Assembly (NCBI RefSeq): GCF_023065955.2
Contig: NW_026622930.1
Location: 23,227,449 to 23,291,448 of the forward strand
Direction of reading: 5' to 3'
DNA length: 64,000 nucleotides
Origin: Ursus arctos
Taxonomy: Eukaryota; Chordata; Mammalia; Carnivora; Ursidae
Under the pieces are notes generated by a model. That model was not told the DNA's origin and did no database searches. It saw only the letters and a list, made by a program, of their open reading frames with translations. The position numbers and the translations under genes are program-made. Shown here in pieces: positions 33,441 to 43,739 of this stretch; the stretch's first letter is position 1, and every line of letters begins with the position of its first letter.

Positions 33441-33807
33441 TGCTCCTAAAATGTGGGGAAGCAGATCAGCATTTTTTAGTAAAGTAACTCTTACCTAAAT
33501 GCTGTTTTCTTCATGGCTCACGTAGTTTCATCAAGTAACATAATGAAATCCCTGAGCTCTTTGTGCACACGCAGAGAGCAAACACACCCATCAAACACCT
33601 AAAGAACACACTGGCTTTATCGGGATTACTTTTTTTATTATTAGTATGAGAGGCCCTCAAGGAAGAGGCCAACAGTTCCCTCTCGCAATGGAGGTAGCCC
33701 AAAGACCTCCCACTGAGAGGAAAACAGAATCACGGGAAGCTTGGATCTGTCCATGTTACTGAACTCTGCTAAGGGTTCCTACTAGCTCAGTGACTTCTAG
33801 TTCCCAC

Positions 33808-33925
33808 TCAACAACTACTCACTGAGTCCTTTCTACCATGAGGCAGGCTGTGTTACAGGCACTGGACAGACCATGGTGACCAACACACACTCCCCTTCCT
33901 TTTGTGGAGTGTGTGTGTTCCGATG
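33808..33925 (-). repeat. L2 LINE 3' end, antisense, containing a hairpin
   Basis: 'ctcactgagtcctttctacc', 'atgaggcaggctgtgttaca' and 'ggcactggacagaccatggt' match the antisense L2 terminus. The arms acacacactcc (33883-33893) and ggagtgtgtgt (33906-33916) form an 11-bp perfect stem. Confidence 0.55.
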
Positions 33926-33949
33926 GACTACTAATTCCTTCACCTTGCA

Positions 33950-34105
33950 TAGTGCCATTTTAATTTGCAGAGCCTTTCACCTGCATGATATCAATGATTA
34001 TCCAGAACAAACCTCCAAGTAGGAATTGTACAGGTGAAGACGTGGAAGGTCAAAAAGATTAATTTGTTCAAAGTTCCCAGATCTATGGTGATATTGACAA
34101 GACGT
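33950..34105 (-). repeat. MIR SINE, antisense
   Basis: 'cagagcctttcacctgcatg', 'cagaacaaacctccaagtag' and 'gtacaggtgaagacgtggaa' follow the complement of MIR. Confidence 0.5.
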
Positions 34106-34179
34106 ATTTATTATGATGCTGATAACTAATGTTTGTTGCTAATGTTTGTGATAATTAGTGTTTTTAATGTCAGATCCAA

Positions 34180-34350
34180 GCTCTCACATAAGCCTTTTAT
34201 ATACATCGTCTCAGTGGTTCCCAGCCACTCTGTGAAGTAGGTAGTATTATTGTTCCCATTTTACTTATTAGGATAATTCAGCTTAACAAGGCTGTATACC
34301 TTGTAAATGTCAAGCACTAACATCAGCGCTCTGATCTATCATGTTGTCTT
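34180..34350 (-). repeat. MIR SINE, antisense
   Basis: 'gccactctgtgaagtaggta' and 'ttgttcccattttacttatt' are standard antisense MIR marks. Confidence 0.7.
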
Positions 34351-34389
34351 CCCCATCATCCCAAACTAGTCTTCTGACACTTATTCCCA

Positions 34390-34440
34390 ATATAAATAAA
34401 TAAATAAATAAATAATAAATAAATAAAATCTTTTTTTAAA
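34390..34440. repeat. (AAAT)n tract ending like a Can-SINE tail
   Basis: The run 'aataaataaataaataataa' passes into 'ataaataaaatctttttt'. The last part looks like the aataaataaaatcttt ending of Can-SINEs, without any SINE body upstream. Confidence 0.8.
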
Positions 34441-34579
34441 AAACACAAACATTTTCCATTACAATTAACACTGCTGCATGAAGAAATAAAAATAGTATTG
34501 CTGCCACATAACCACAGGTGTGGGCAGGTTATCCAGTGCTCTTTTTAAACCAAGCGCTGACCCTGCATTAGAATTATTC

Positions 34580-34593
34580 ACACCAGGGGGCGC
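34580..34593 (+). promoter_or_regulatory. CTCF-like core at a SINE insertion junction
   Basis: The sequence acaccagggggcgc spans the end of the left target-site duplication and the start of the SINE head. It matches ccaccagggggcgc at 13 of 14 positions. The match is seen in the sequence; binding is not shown. Confidence 0.45.
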
Positions 34594-34785
34594 CTGGGTG
34601 GCACAGCGGTTAAGCATCTGCCTTCGGCTCAGGGCGTGATCCCGGCGTTCTGGGATCGAGCCCCACATCAAGCTCTTCTGCTATAAGCCTGCTTCTTCCT
34701 CTCCCACTCCCCCTGCTTGTGTTCCCTCTCTCGCTGGCTGTCTCTGTCTCTGTCGAATAAATAAATAAAATCTTTAAAAAAAAAA
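34588..34785 (+). mobile_element. Can-SINE, full length, young family
   Basis: The head 'gggcgcctgggtggcacagc', B box 'gggatcgagcccc', body and 'gaataaataaataaaatctt' tail are intact. A perfect 16-bp target-site duplication, aattattcacaccagg, lies at 34572-34587 and 34786-34801. Confidence 0.95.
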
Positions 34786-34801
34786 AATTATTCACACCAG
34801 G

Positions 34802-36294
34802 ATATCTGGTGTTACAGGCTCAACTGCCACCTGGATCAATTAGTTTGTAACTGGGAACGTCACCATCCCACAACCATTTTGGCCAAGGCGTTTGTAAACG
34901 CTCATTAGTGGTCACCTGGGGGGAAACGAAGGAGGGTACGGCTGGCTCAGCAAACTATGTCTCCACAACCAGATTAATAGCCCCAGGCGAATGGCCTACA
35001 ACAGATGGATCAATGGCAGCCACTTCATACTGAACGGACAGCACGTAAATAGGACAAAGTCCTCTGCCTTGCAATGAGAAAGCCCACAAAATCCTCAGTT
35101 GAGCCAATGATTTCTAAACACAGTACAAGTAATTCTTTCTGGGAAGAATGTCTTCCACCTATGCATTTGCTGTCTGGAAAAAAAAAAAAAAAGACATTGA
35201 TAGTCAAACCCTCAGAGCGATCAGATGAATGGTCTTAGCAATAAAGTGGACACGTAACCACAACGCCTGTTAACAAGCTGCAAATTTCCAAGCAAATAAA
35301 ACTTAAAGTTCCCAGTAATTTTCTCATCTTATGCTGAGATCAGCCCTTCCTGGAGTGAAGCAGGCCAGTTGTTTACACACGGTAGATGGAGATCCGTTTG
35401 AGTACTTAGGTAATACAAACTGGAAGCATTTTAACAAGACTAGTGTCTTTAAAACTGCAGTTGTTTTAACATCTGTGTTATGCATTTCACCAGGAAGCAG
35501 TAATTTCCCTATTGAAAGTAATCCATCCAAAAAACTATTCCCAATCAAAACAGAAAATGTAGCTACAAAGATTCTTGAGTAAAGCCAATCCAAAAGCCTC
35601 TTTCAAATTCTAGAGACATTACAACTTATAATATTAGACTTGGAAAAGACTTGAGAATTATCTTGTCCCAAGTTTTTCAACTGAACACTAGTTTTAATTC
35701 TAGCTATCCTCATCCAAAATGTAAATTATATATATATTTAAAAAAAGGATTTCACATCAAATAAATTTGGGTAACTTTGAAAACTACACTTTCTTTCTCA
35801 ACGATGCATAACTTGCATTGTCATAACAAAGGCTCTGAGAAGTCCTACAGTCAAAAAAATCTGTTTAATTTTGTCTTCAACCTATGTTTTGAGAACTTAT
35901 TTTTCTCAGTGCTTTTTTTTCCTTGGAATATTATTAGCATTTCTCAAAATTCTTTTAGAAGTTGGCAATCTGGCTGAACACGCTGTATAATATCAGATTC
36001 TGAAAGATGACAAAACCTCCCCAAATTCACACACGCTGATATTTCTCCATGGGGTTATTTTGAAACCAGGTGATGCACTAGTTTTAAAGAAACAGAACAC
36101 TTAAAACTTGTCCGGTTCCTCTAGACTTAAACAATAAGCAAATGGTTAGTGTTTGACCTCCACAGTCCTCCCATCAACTGGATAACACACTAGTCACTAG
36201 CGACAGGATAGTACACTGCAAAACTCACATTATGAAGGTCATGTTCAGAGGTCTCACCAATAATTGGAAAACTGTTTTTTAATGCATATTTTAA
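34802..36294. other. Unassigned A/T-rich sequence, no gene seen
   Basis: Few repeats are visible. A degraded repeat-like phrase sits near 35630-35690. The stretch 35320-35590 is single-copy in appearance and open on both strands (89 codons minus, 83 codons plus), with no known protein. Confidence 0.4.
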
Positions 36295-36310
36295 ACCATT
36301 TAGCAATTCT

Positions 36311-36492
36311 ATTTTTTAAAAAGATTTTATTTATTTTATTTGGGGGGTGGGGAACAAGTAGGGGAAGGAACAGAGGGAGAGGGACAAGCAGTCTCAGCAC
36401 TGAGCACAGAGCCCGACATGGGGCTCAATCTCACAAACCTGAGCCAAAACCAAGAGTCGGATGCTTAACCGACTGCGCCACCCAGGTGCCCC
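36311..36492 (-). mobile_element. Can-SINE, antisense, older subfamily
   Basis: The plus strand runs from 'aaaaagattttatttatttt' to 'gactgcgccacccaggtgcc', the complement of a Can-SINE. A near-perfect 16-bp duplication, accatttagcaattct (36295-36310) and accatttagtaattct (36493-36508), differs at one base. Confidence 0.9.
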
Positions 36493-36572
36493 ACCATTTA
36501 GTAATTCTTACCAGCAACAAGGCACAACTGATCATAGTAACACACTAAATTCAGTTTAAGAAAATGGGTTGA

Positions 36573-36859
36573 ACATAAGAACTAGGAAGATCAGTAGGAG
36601 AAGAAAGGGATAAAGAAAGGGGGGGTAATCAGAAGGGGGAATGAAGCATGAGAGACTATGGACTATGAAAAACAACTGAGGGCCTCAGAGGGGAGGGGGA
36701 TGGGGGAATGGGATAGACTGGTGATGGGTAGTAAGGAGGGCACGTATTGCATGGTGCACTGGGTGTTATACGCAACTAATGAATCATCTAACTTTACATC
36801 AAAAACCAGGGATGTACTGTATGGTGACTAACATAATACAAAAATATTATAATAAAAAA
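36573..36859 (+). mobile_element. 5'-truncated L1 (carnivore-type 3' UTR)
   Basis: Only the 3' UTR remains: 'atgaagcatgagagactatg', 'ggagggggatgggggaatgg', 'gggcacgtattgcatggtgc', 'ccagggatgtactgtatggt' and a short A-rich tail. A perfect 15-bp duplication, aagaaaatgggttga, lies at 36558-36572 and 36860-36874. No ORF1 or ORF2 is present. Confidence 0.93.
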
Positions 36860-36959
36860 AAGAAAATGGGTTGAGAGATTTTCCTATCTCTTTTGTTTAA
36901 TACCCATGTCATTTTGTTTTGAGAGAATTATAATACTAACACATCTACACCCAATAGTA

Positions 36960-37460
36960 TTTGAGGTTCGAGATCTAGTTTCGGGTAAGTATCAAGCCAA
37001 AGAACTGACTCTCATTTCAATAATGGATCCGCAGGCATTTGCAAGACACAGTCATTAGCTTATCTTTAAGTAAATATTTTGATTGTCAGACAGCTCGTTG
37101 CAAACAAGGTTCTTTTCCAAACACTCCTGATGCATCCAAGCCCACTTGCACACTTACTTAATAATCTGCGTCTGTGCTAAAATACGAAACCATCCTAAGA
37201 AAGTCGAAGCACAGAAAAAGTATGTTCTGCAGGCTCTTCATTTAAAAGGCTCTGGAACAAGCGGACCCCGGCCTCTTTCATCACTGCACTACATTACCAT
37301 AAAGCTTAGGAAGTGAGCTATTACACACCATCATCCCTCCTAACCGCTATCACAGAAAATCACACACTCACAAAACAGCATTAATTGTCAGAATTAGCAA
37401 CCATTTAAAAGGCAGCTGTTCTTTCACTCTTAAATAGGCTCCAAATTTCAGATCCTCTCC
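36960..37460. promoter_or_regulatory. Candidate conserved non-coding block
   Basis: Repeat-free and rich in homeodomain and TALE-type motifs: 'cagtcattagcttatc', 'gattgtcagacag', 'gcattaattgtcag' and 'gaattagcaacc'. It forms the left part of the repeat-poor region that runs to 40.6 kb. Confidence 0.38.
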
Positions 37461-37488
37461 TTGTATGGGCTCCCTGATCTATTGCTCT

Positions 37489-37516
37489 TACACACACGCA
37501 CACACACACACACACA
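37489..37516. repeat. (CA)n microsatellite
   Basis: A short CA run with one G interruption (cacacgcacacacacacac). Confidence 0.95.
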
Positions 37517-37689
37517 ATGGATCCTTAGCCAAGCACGTTTGAAAAATTTTTTTCTAAATTCAAAGAATACAAGAAAGTATTATTTATTAAGCAACATTTT
37601 CCACCCCAGTACTTGCCATCATTGTTACCATCAGCTGACAAGCTTTCAACCTGCAGGAAAGCACTTGCAACAGCTCTAGGTGAAAGGGC

Positions 37690-38060
37690 TCTGATTTTTG
37701 AGGCGCAGGGAGAAAAAGAGCAATATCTCTTTAAGAGTCAACAGTAAATTAACTTGCCCAAAAGAGTGAAATAATTAGCAGTTAGTAGCTTATTAAAAGG
37801 ATGGCAAAGGCCAAGCTGCCATCTGGGATCTCCAGTTTCTTGTGATTGTTATTATGTCAAGACGCGCAAGCTACATTAGCTTTCATGTCACCGCGCCTGC
37901 CCTTACTTCACATGTAAATTTTAATGAAAGATGCGGCACTTTTAAAAATCAGACGTCCATCAAAAAGTGTTATTAGTCTGGCTTTTTACAAAGCATATGG
38001 TCTTTTCTACCTCTGCTGTTCCATTAGCCACTAATGCCTCAGGAAAAAAAAAAAAAAGAA
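37690..38060. promoter_or_regulatory. Strongest enhancer-like candidate in the window
   Basis: The block has dense homeodomain cores (gaaataattagcag, gcttattaaaagg, ctacattagctttc, attttaatgaaag, gttattagtctgg, ccattagccactaatgcc), E-box-like cores (catctggg, catatggt) and well-spaced CpGs, with no repeat. Its style is that of deeply conserved developmental enhancers. Conservation is inferred, not measured. Confidence 0.45.
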
Positions 38061-38309
38061 AAGCCCAATGATATCAATTAGATGTTCTCTTTGTGCAGAA
38101 GGAAATCCGAGTGCCATCAAAGACAGAGCACCTCACCGAAGGACAACATTTGTGACTCTGTTGACACAGTGAAAACCACAGTGCCTCCCTTTCTCACAAG
38201 GCTAGCCGTAACGAAAATGAAAGCACTCTGGAGGCCGCCTGCTGATTACTACATGGATATGCACAGCACTGGAATGGAGAAGACGTATATTAAAAATAAG
38301 TGACAGAAA

Positions 38310-38455
38310 GTAGCAGGACAGACCTTATGGGGGGATGGGTACTCTATCTCGATCCCAATGGTACTGACATGGGTGTATTTGGTTAAATATTTAAGCTGTA
38401 CACTGGAGTGTGGATTTTACGTACTCTATGCTGTATGTGCTCTCTCAATGAGGAC
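38310..38455 (+). mobile_element. Old L1 3' end fragment
   Basis: 'gacatgggtgtatttggtta', 'aagctgtacactggagtgtg' and 'gattttacgtactctatgct' match the 3' ends of old mammalian L1s (aagctgtacacttaagatttgtgcattttac). It interrupts the repeat-poor region. Confidence 0.55.
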
Positions 38456-38479
38456 GCGAAGGATTAAATGAAAAGTTCC

Positions 38480-38680
38480 TGCTTGCTCACACGCAAAGAA
38501 TATTCTCTTCTCTGCATCCGCGAATTTAAAGGGTGATGTGAACTAAAGTATTACCTGATAGTTTCCCTTTAAGATATTCATAAAAATAATTTTAAAACTC
38601 CAGATGTATTACTACATTGAACACTGAATTTATTTAAGACTTTAGGAAGAGAGGTCACCGTTACATCTGAAAACCATCTT
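38480..38680. promoter_or_regulatory. Possible conserved block
   Basis: A repeat-free A/T-rich stretch with 'ctgatagtttccctttaaga' and 'ggtcaccgttac'. Weaker evidence than the neighbouring candidate. Confidence 0.22.
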
Positions 38681-38734
38681 CGAACTGCTATGGACTGTCA
38701 CCAAGGTGTCGGAGGCCGGGCCCATATCTGCGCG

Positions 38735-38820
38735 GCCAGCCCTGTGTACTCAACACCGGGCACCTGGCCCAGCACATCGCTGGCTCTCTGTCAGTATTTG
38801 CTGAATGGTGAATAAACATT
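38735..38820 (+). repeat. L2 LINE 3' end
   Basis: 'caacaccgggcacctggccc' followed by 'tcagtatttgctgaatggtg' and 'aataaacatt' matches the L2 3' terminus. Confidence 0.5.
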
Positions 38821-39059
38821 GCTTTTCTCATGCTACAGCAGACACTATGCTAAATTCAGATGCGTGGCCCCCTGGACTGTATTCTCTTCAGTATACGACA
38901 AATGAAAGCCACATGTGAGAAAACATTCAACCATTATAAACCTGTTAATATGTATTTGGAGAAATTGTACCCACACCCAGATACACTACACTGCCCTGCA
39001 CACCTGAGAAATAGACCATGACATACGTATACAAGCCCAAGCACACAAGGCAACACATT
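38821..39059. other. Unassigned sequence
   Basis: No gene or repeat is recognised. Confidence 0.4.
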
Positions 39060-39490
39060 TGCTTGTTCTCTTATTAAATATTTTTCCATCACGCTACCCT
39101 TGTGAATGCTCTTTGTAAGCGAGATGTGTCATAAGCATATTACAATTTATTTTGAAGCTCCTTTACCTGTAGGTGCTATCAAAGTTAAGTTTACACGTGT
39201 CCGCCTAGAGATCTGCAGTTGAAAACTATACATCCTCTAAGATTAATCAACTTGGTATGATAAAAGTCTATACAAGCAGAGCACTGTTCACTTTCAAGGA
39301 GAAAGTGTTTTATGATATATATATACAGATATAAAATCTGTACATAATCGATTAATCCAAATTGATAATTGAGGAGGAAATAAGCATGTTGCTTAGAAAT
39401 CTGAGAAATATTTCCCTTTATGTGCCATCGATTGGAATTTAATTGAAACATCCATTGATCCATCATACATTTTACCAATAAATCTGCTCA
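39060..39490. promoter_or_regulatory. Candidate enhancer-like element
   Basis: Repeat-free with a K50-type homeodomain core (cgattaatcc), 'aaattgataattgag', 'aagattaatcaac', a TCF/LEF-like 'gctatcaaagttaag' and 'aatttaattgaaac'. A 95-codon open frame on the minus strand (39191-39478) is probably chance. Confidence 0.4.
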
Positions 39491-39829
39491 CATTAAGGTT
39501 TAAAAAGAAAAAAAACTCCAAGAAACAACTGTTCTAAAAAAAGTCTTCACTGTCCAATGAAAATTTCTAAACAAGGAAATTTAAAAAAACTTCATATTTT
39601 TAAAGCACCATTTCAAAGACATCAATGTCAAAAACAGAGAGTTGCTAAAATCAGGCAATTTTACTTCTACATTGAAAATAAATCTATTTCCCCCACACAC
39701 ACACAGACTTTCAAAACATTAGAAGGAAAAAAAACATGGAAAATAGGCTTCTTTAAAAAACAAAGTGATTTTATTCATTGTCAAGAGGACGAATCAGTGG
39801 ATGAGAAACAGATGAGGCAAGAGATGGAA
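39491..39829. other. Unassigned A-rich sequence
   Basis: No gene or repeat is recognised; a 92-codon lysine-rich frame at 39557-39835 (+) reflects A-richness. Confidence 0.4.
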
Positions 39830-39970
39830 ATGTAATATTGCCCCTATTTTATTATAATTAGATATTTATAGAGCACAGATGAGTTTATTTTCATAATTAG
39901 TAGCTGGCATTGCATTTACTAATTTGCATAAACACTTGGCTATCAAAACAGTAACTTCTTTGCAGGGCTC
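39830..39970. promoter_or_regulatory. Octamer/homeodomain motif cluster
   Basis: The stretch includes an octamer-like 'atttgcataaac', 'cataattagtagc' and 'ataattagatatt' without recognised repeats. A regulatory role is inferred. Confidence 0.32.
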
Positions 39971-40636
39971 TCTGGTCCTAGCAGGGACAAGAGAGGCCTC
40001 AACTCCTCAAATCAGCTTTCTTAATGTTATTACCAGCAAAATACAATCTACATGAAATCACATTTGAGTTCATGTAGCTTGATTATCTCCTTCCAGTTTG
40101 GCCAATATTGATTAGTTCAGTACTGGAAGGCGAATGATCAAATCTACACGGGGAAACAGACGTGTAAATAAATTGGAAGAGGTCTTTAGGTTCTGAAGGA
40201 TTAAAGTAGATCTTAGGGTCACTACTATCTAGTCCAGTAGTAAAGGGTTCTGTAAAGCAAAAGGAAAAAGAAATTAAGTGCCCCCAGCTGCCCTTATGAC
40301 TTAAAAAATCATGCCAGTTCTTGGTCATTGTTGCAGTCTGTTACCTCGTTTCCTGGTCATTCTCCGCATTCGCCATTCCCTCCCTAAGCATGCCTACCCT
40401 ACTTTACGAAACCAGCTTCACCCAACACATGGATCGGGCTCCCTGGCAATAGTGCCGAGGGTAAGAAATATTCCCATGCCCTGACCACCACTACGGGCAA
40501 AGAGAAATTTAATCAAGCATGCTGCCAATGACTACTTCCCACTATTGACATTCAGCAAGAAATCTTGGAGGAATACCTTATTCCTTGTTCCTCAAGCCAA
40601 AGGTCAAAAACTTGTAGCTTGTGGCCTACGGTGTGT

Positions 40637-40665
40637 TCATACATACATACATATATACATACATA
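40637..40665. repeat. (ATAC)n microsatellite
   Basis: Short run of catacatacatacatata units. Confidence 0.85.
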
Positions 40666-41499
40666 AAGCAAAAGATGCCATGAACTGACAATTTTATCAA
40701 ATCCACTTCTGGCTTTTCTTGAGAATCTGGTGACACTGGGCAGGCATTCTTCAAGGCGGCAATCAGCTGAGGCAGAGTCTGCTGCCCTTGACAGGATGTG
40801 TGCTCCCCAGTTAGCCATGGTCCCCACCGCTCTCTACTGTGATCTTACACCAGAATTTTTCTTAACACAAGATCTGCTCCTTGATGATACCTGTCAGGCC
40901 CCAGTTGACATGTGAGTCTGCAACACTTACCCCAAGTTCAGTTTCAAGGAAAAGTATTTGGTGACCTAACCCAGAATGGGCAATCCCTAAGTCAATAAGA
41001 AAAGGAGGACAGAAGCTAAAATGCACTCAACACTTAAACAAAGACTGTCAAAATCAGGTCTAAAAAGCTGACCAAGGCAGGTTGCTGAGTACGTCCTCTG
41101 GTCAGCCACTTCCAGGTAGTCACATTTGCTTTTGGCCCAGCGCAGCCCAAAGGCCTCCTGAACGTGGTGATTATCATTACAGCCTATACATAGATACATA
41201 CATCCTGCTCAGTCTTCTAGATTTCACTTCGTGATTCTTTCCATGGGTTCACTGCTTTGCTGCTCAGCTTTAAAGAATGACAAGATCTGAGGCTTTCTTT
41301 TCTCTGACAATCTCCTAAGAATAAATCCAAAGACCTTTCCTGCTTTTATTCTGATATGATCTGTGACCATTTCCCTCTGTCACTTGCACACACAGGGCCA
41401 AGAGAAGGCCTGGGTGAGGAGGGAACTGGAACCAGAATGCTTGGCCTCACTCCATGATCCACTGGGGCATCTTTGCTCGGTAGGTTGGGGGGTAGGGAG
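40666..41499. other. Unassigned sequence, no gene seen
   Basis: No gene or clear repeat is seen. Open frame 40552-40827 (-) is 91 codons and unrecognised. Confidence 0.4.
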
Positions 41500-42015
41500 G
41501 CCAATGACAAGGGGCACGGGTTGGTGTACAACTGTGGAGCAAATACTGAGCTAAGTGCAGTGTGGGTGACAGAAATGGCCAAGACACAGCCTCTGTCCTT
41601 TAGGGAGAGGCTTCCTGAAACACATGAGTAAATCTGATTCAAGGCGGTTTGGCACAGGTACTCTATAACAGAAGCACAGAGTCTGGCACACCTAGGAGGC
41701 TTGGCTTTAAAAGATAAGGAGAGGAAGGGTGTTCCAAGGACATTCAAGAAAGAGGACAGAGCTCCGGCCAAAGACCGAAGGCAGGAAACCATAAGATGAA
41801 TTCAGGCAGAGTGAGTTGTTGACTTTAGGAGACAGGGGGCTGGGAGGGGTGATAGTGTGAAGTGAAAATATTGTCGAAAATAGAGCTGGGGAGGCACATT
41901 GACAATTACACAATGAGAATCCTTCAAGGCTTTTAAACAGATGAGCTACGTGATCCGATTTCATTTTAATTTTGCTTTATTTTCACTTTTAGGAAGATGA
42001 CTGACAGCAGGATAA
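41500..42015 (-). repeat. L2 LINE, antisense, with readable ORF remnant
   Basis: The minus strand translates to a decayed end of the L2 reverse transcriptase: the peptide KSDHVAHLFKSLEGF (about 41920-41964) matches KSDHVTPLLK-type text of the family, followed by sequence resembling RSSVLFLECPWNTLP. The plus strand shows 'ggaagggtgttccaaggaca' and 'gatgagctacgtgatccgat'. No protein is made. Confidence 0.8.
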
Positions 42016-42224
42016 GAAGGATTAGAGATTTTGAGTCCCTTCCACATGCAGCCTACCATGCTAGACACATCTGGACATTAACACATGAATATGTTTGTCT
42101 TCCCCGTACTTGCCCATCTTGTACAGCGATGTGGCCTCATTCCCAAATAACTCTAATATAAAATATTAGAGAGATACATGAAGGGTGAGCTCATCTCTGA
42201 ATGCAGCACTAAAGGACAGCATCA
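42016..42224. other. Unassigned sequence within the antisense L2 region
   Basis: This part does not look like L2 and separates two L2 pieces. It may be an insertion or an unrecognised part of the element. Confidence 0.3.
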
Positions 42225-42900
42225 ACTAGGAAATTAAATCTACGTGTGATTTCAATGAGCAGAACAAAGGGGAGCAGGAGCAGTTACAGGGGAGAGAAAC
42301 AGAACAAGTAAAGCTGGAGACAAGGAAAGGTCCGGGAAGGTTATCTGGTATCTTACTTGGCAGCGATTTTGCACCTAAGATTAATAGGAGAGAAGGTTAA
42401 AGGTACACAAGGCTATATTAGGGACGACTTTGAAAGTGAGATACTAATCCTGCACTCCATGTGGGGGACAGCAGAGCTTAAGCAGTTCTCAGTTACTGGA
42501 CAGCCTGGAAGAGTATAGAGGCAGGAGGACTAATTAGGCTAATCTAATAAGGGCCACGTGGGAACTGAACTAGGGTGGTACCAGGAGAGACGCAGGAGAC
42601 ATTCCAGAGGAGAATCTCAATAAGATCTCTCAACTGATCACCCAGGACATAGAAGAGTTCAGGAAGGATAGAAAGGGATTCCTGGTTTCCAAGTATGGGT
42701 GATGAGGAGGGCAGGAGCACCATGAGAGAGAACAGGGATGCCACAAAGGGAAGCTGACATGAAGGCTGACTTTAGACATCCTGAGGTCACAGTAGTGGGA
42801 TATTTATATGGACATGTGTTACAGAGAATGCAAAGTGACAGGCTGGAACTCGAGATAGGTCCGTGCCAGGGAAGTAGTCGGGAGGCACATCCATGGAAGT
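42225..42900 (-). repeat. L2 LINE, antisense, second piece
   Basis: Antisense L2 ORF text continues: 'ggcaggaggactaattaggc' with 'ggaactgaactagggtggta', 'gggattcctggtttccaagt' and 'catgaaggctgactttagac' correspond to conserved parts of the L2 ORF complement. Heavily decayed. Confidence 0.6.
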
Positions 42901-42924
42901 TATCCTCGGACCCAAGCTAGGCAG

Positions 42925-43140
42925 TATGAGCAGAGGTTAGGGGCCCAGATTCTGGGTTTCATTTCCACTTAGTAGCCAACTGACACAAGCAATTTAGCTC
43001 TCTGCGCCTTGTTCTACTTATGCATAAATCCCCAGTAACACCATCCCGACCTCATGTAACAGGTGTGTGGATTAAATGCAATAAGGCATATAAAGCACAG
43101 GGTACAGCTGCTGGTACATAGGACATGCTCAGAGGTAGCA
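42925..43140 (+). repeat. MIR SINE, near full length
   Basis: 'ggggcccagattctgggttt', 'caatttagctctctgcgcct', 'caggtgtgtggattaaatgc' and 'gctggtacataggacatgct' match MIR from head to tail. Confidence 0.75.
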
Positions 43141-43739
43141 GCAGTAGCCAGAGAAAGAAAAGAAGGTACCCATGTGCAAAAGCTAGAAAGATCTATCTTG
43201 CAGGACAGTTTAGGGGATTATGGAAAGAAAAGGGGTGGGAAGGGAGGAAGACAGGAAGACTGCTTCTCATGTACTCTCACAGAAGCCAGTGAGAGGAGGG
43301 GCAGAGGACACAATGCCACAGGCTTCAGAAGGGTTGAGTCCTGGGAAAGGATTGGTGGCTTTGCCTCTGAGGAAATCACTGGCAGCCTCTGGTTAGATGA
43401 AGGAGAGAAGCGGAAGGGGCATTCATAGATGTATGCTTCCACTCCTCCTTCCTCTTCCTCTTCTCCCTTTCCCACCTCCTTTCAAAAGGCTCCAAGCTCA
43501 TAACGGGGTAAGTGTTCCCCGTGACAAATTTCTGAGAATGGGCCCGCCTGCGATTAGCGTAAAAAGAACAGGCAATCAGCCAACTCCGAAGTGGAAAGGA
43601 CCAAACTGCTTCCAAGGTAACCATACATAACTTTAAAAATCCAGAAAAGCATAAAACTCAAAAGGAGAGATGACCCGTTCACAGACCCAAGTCAAATCAG
43701 CATTTGCAATAACCTGTCAGCCCCTTCCTTCTTCGACAT
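43141..43739. other. Unassigned sequence
   Basis: No gene or clear repeat is seen. A pyrimidine-rich run around 43440-43480 explains open frames on both strands. Confidence 0.4.

Noticed and set aside
34588..34785. tRNA gene
   Set aside because: The tRNA-like head with A and B boxes belongs to a Can-SINE; there is no intact cloverleaf or anticodon arm. The same applies to the other Can-SINEs.
41346..41792. 148-codon minus-strand frame
   Set aside because: It is the sense strand of a decayed L2 LINE, whose neighbouring frame carries L2 reverse-transcriptase text.
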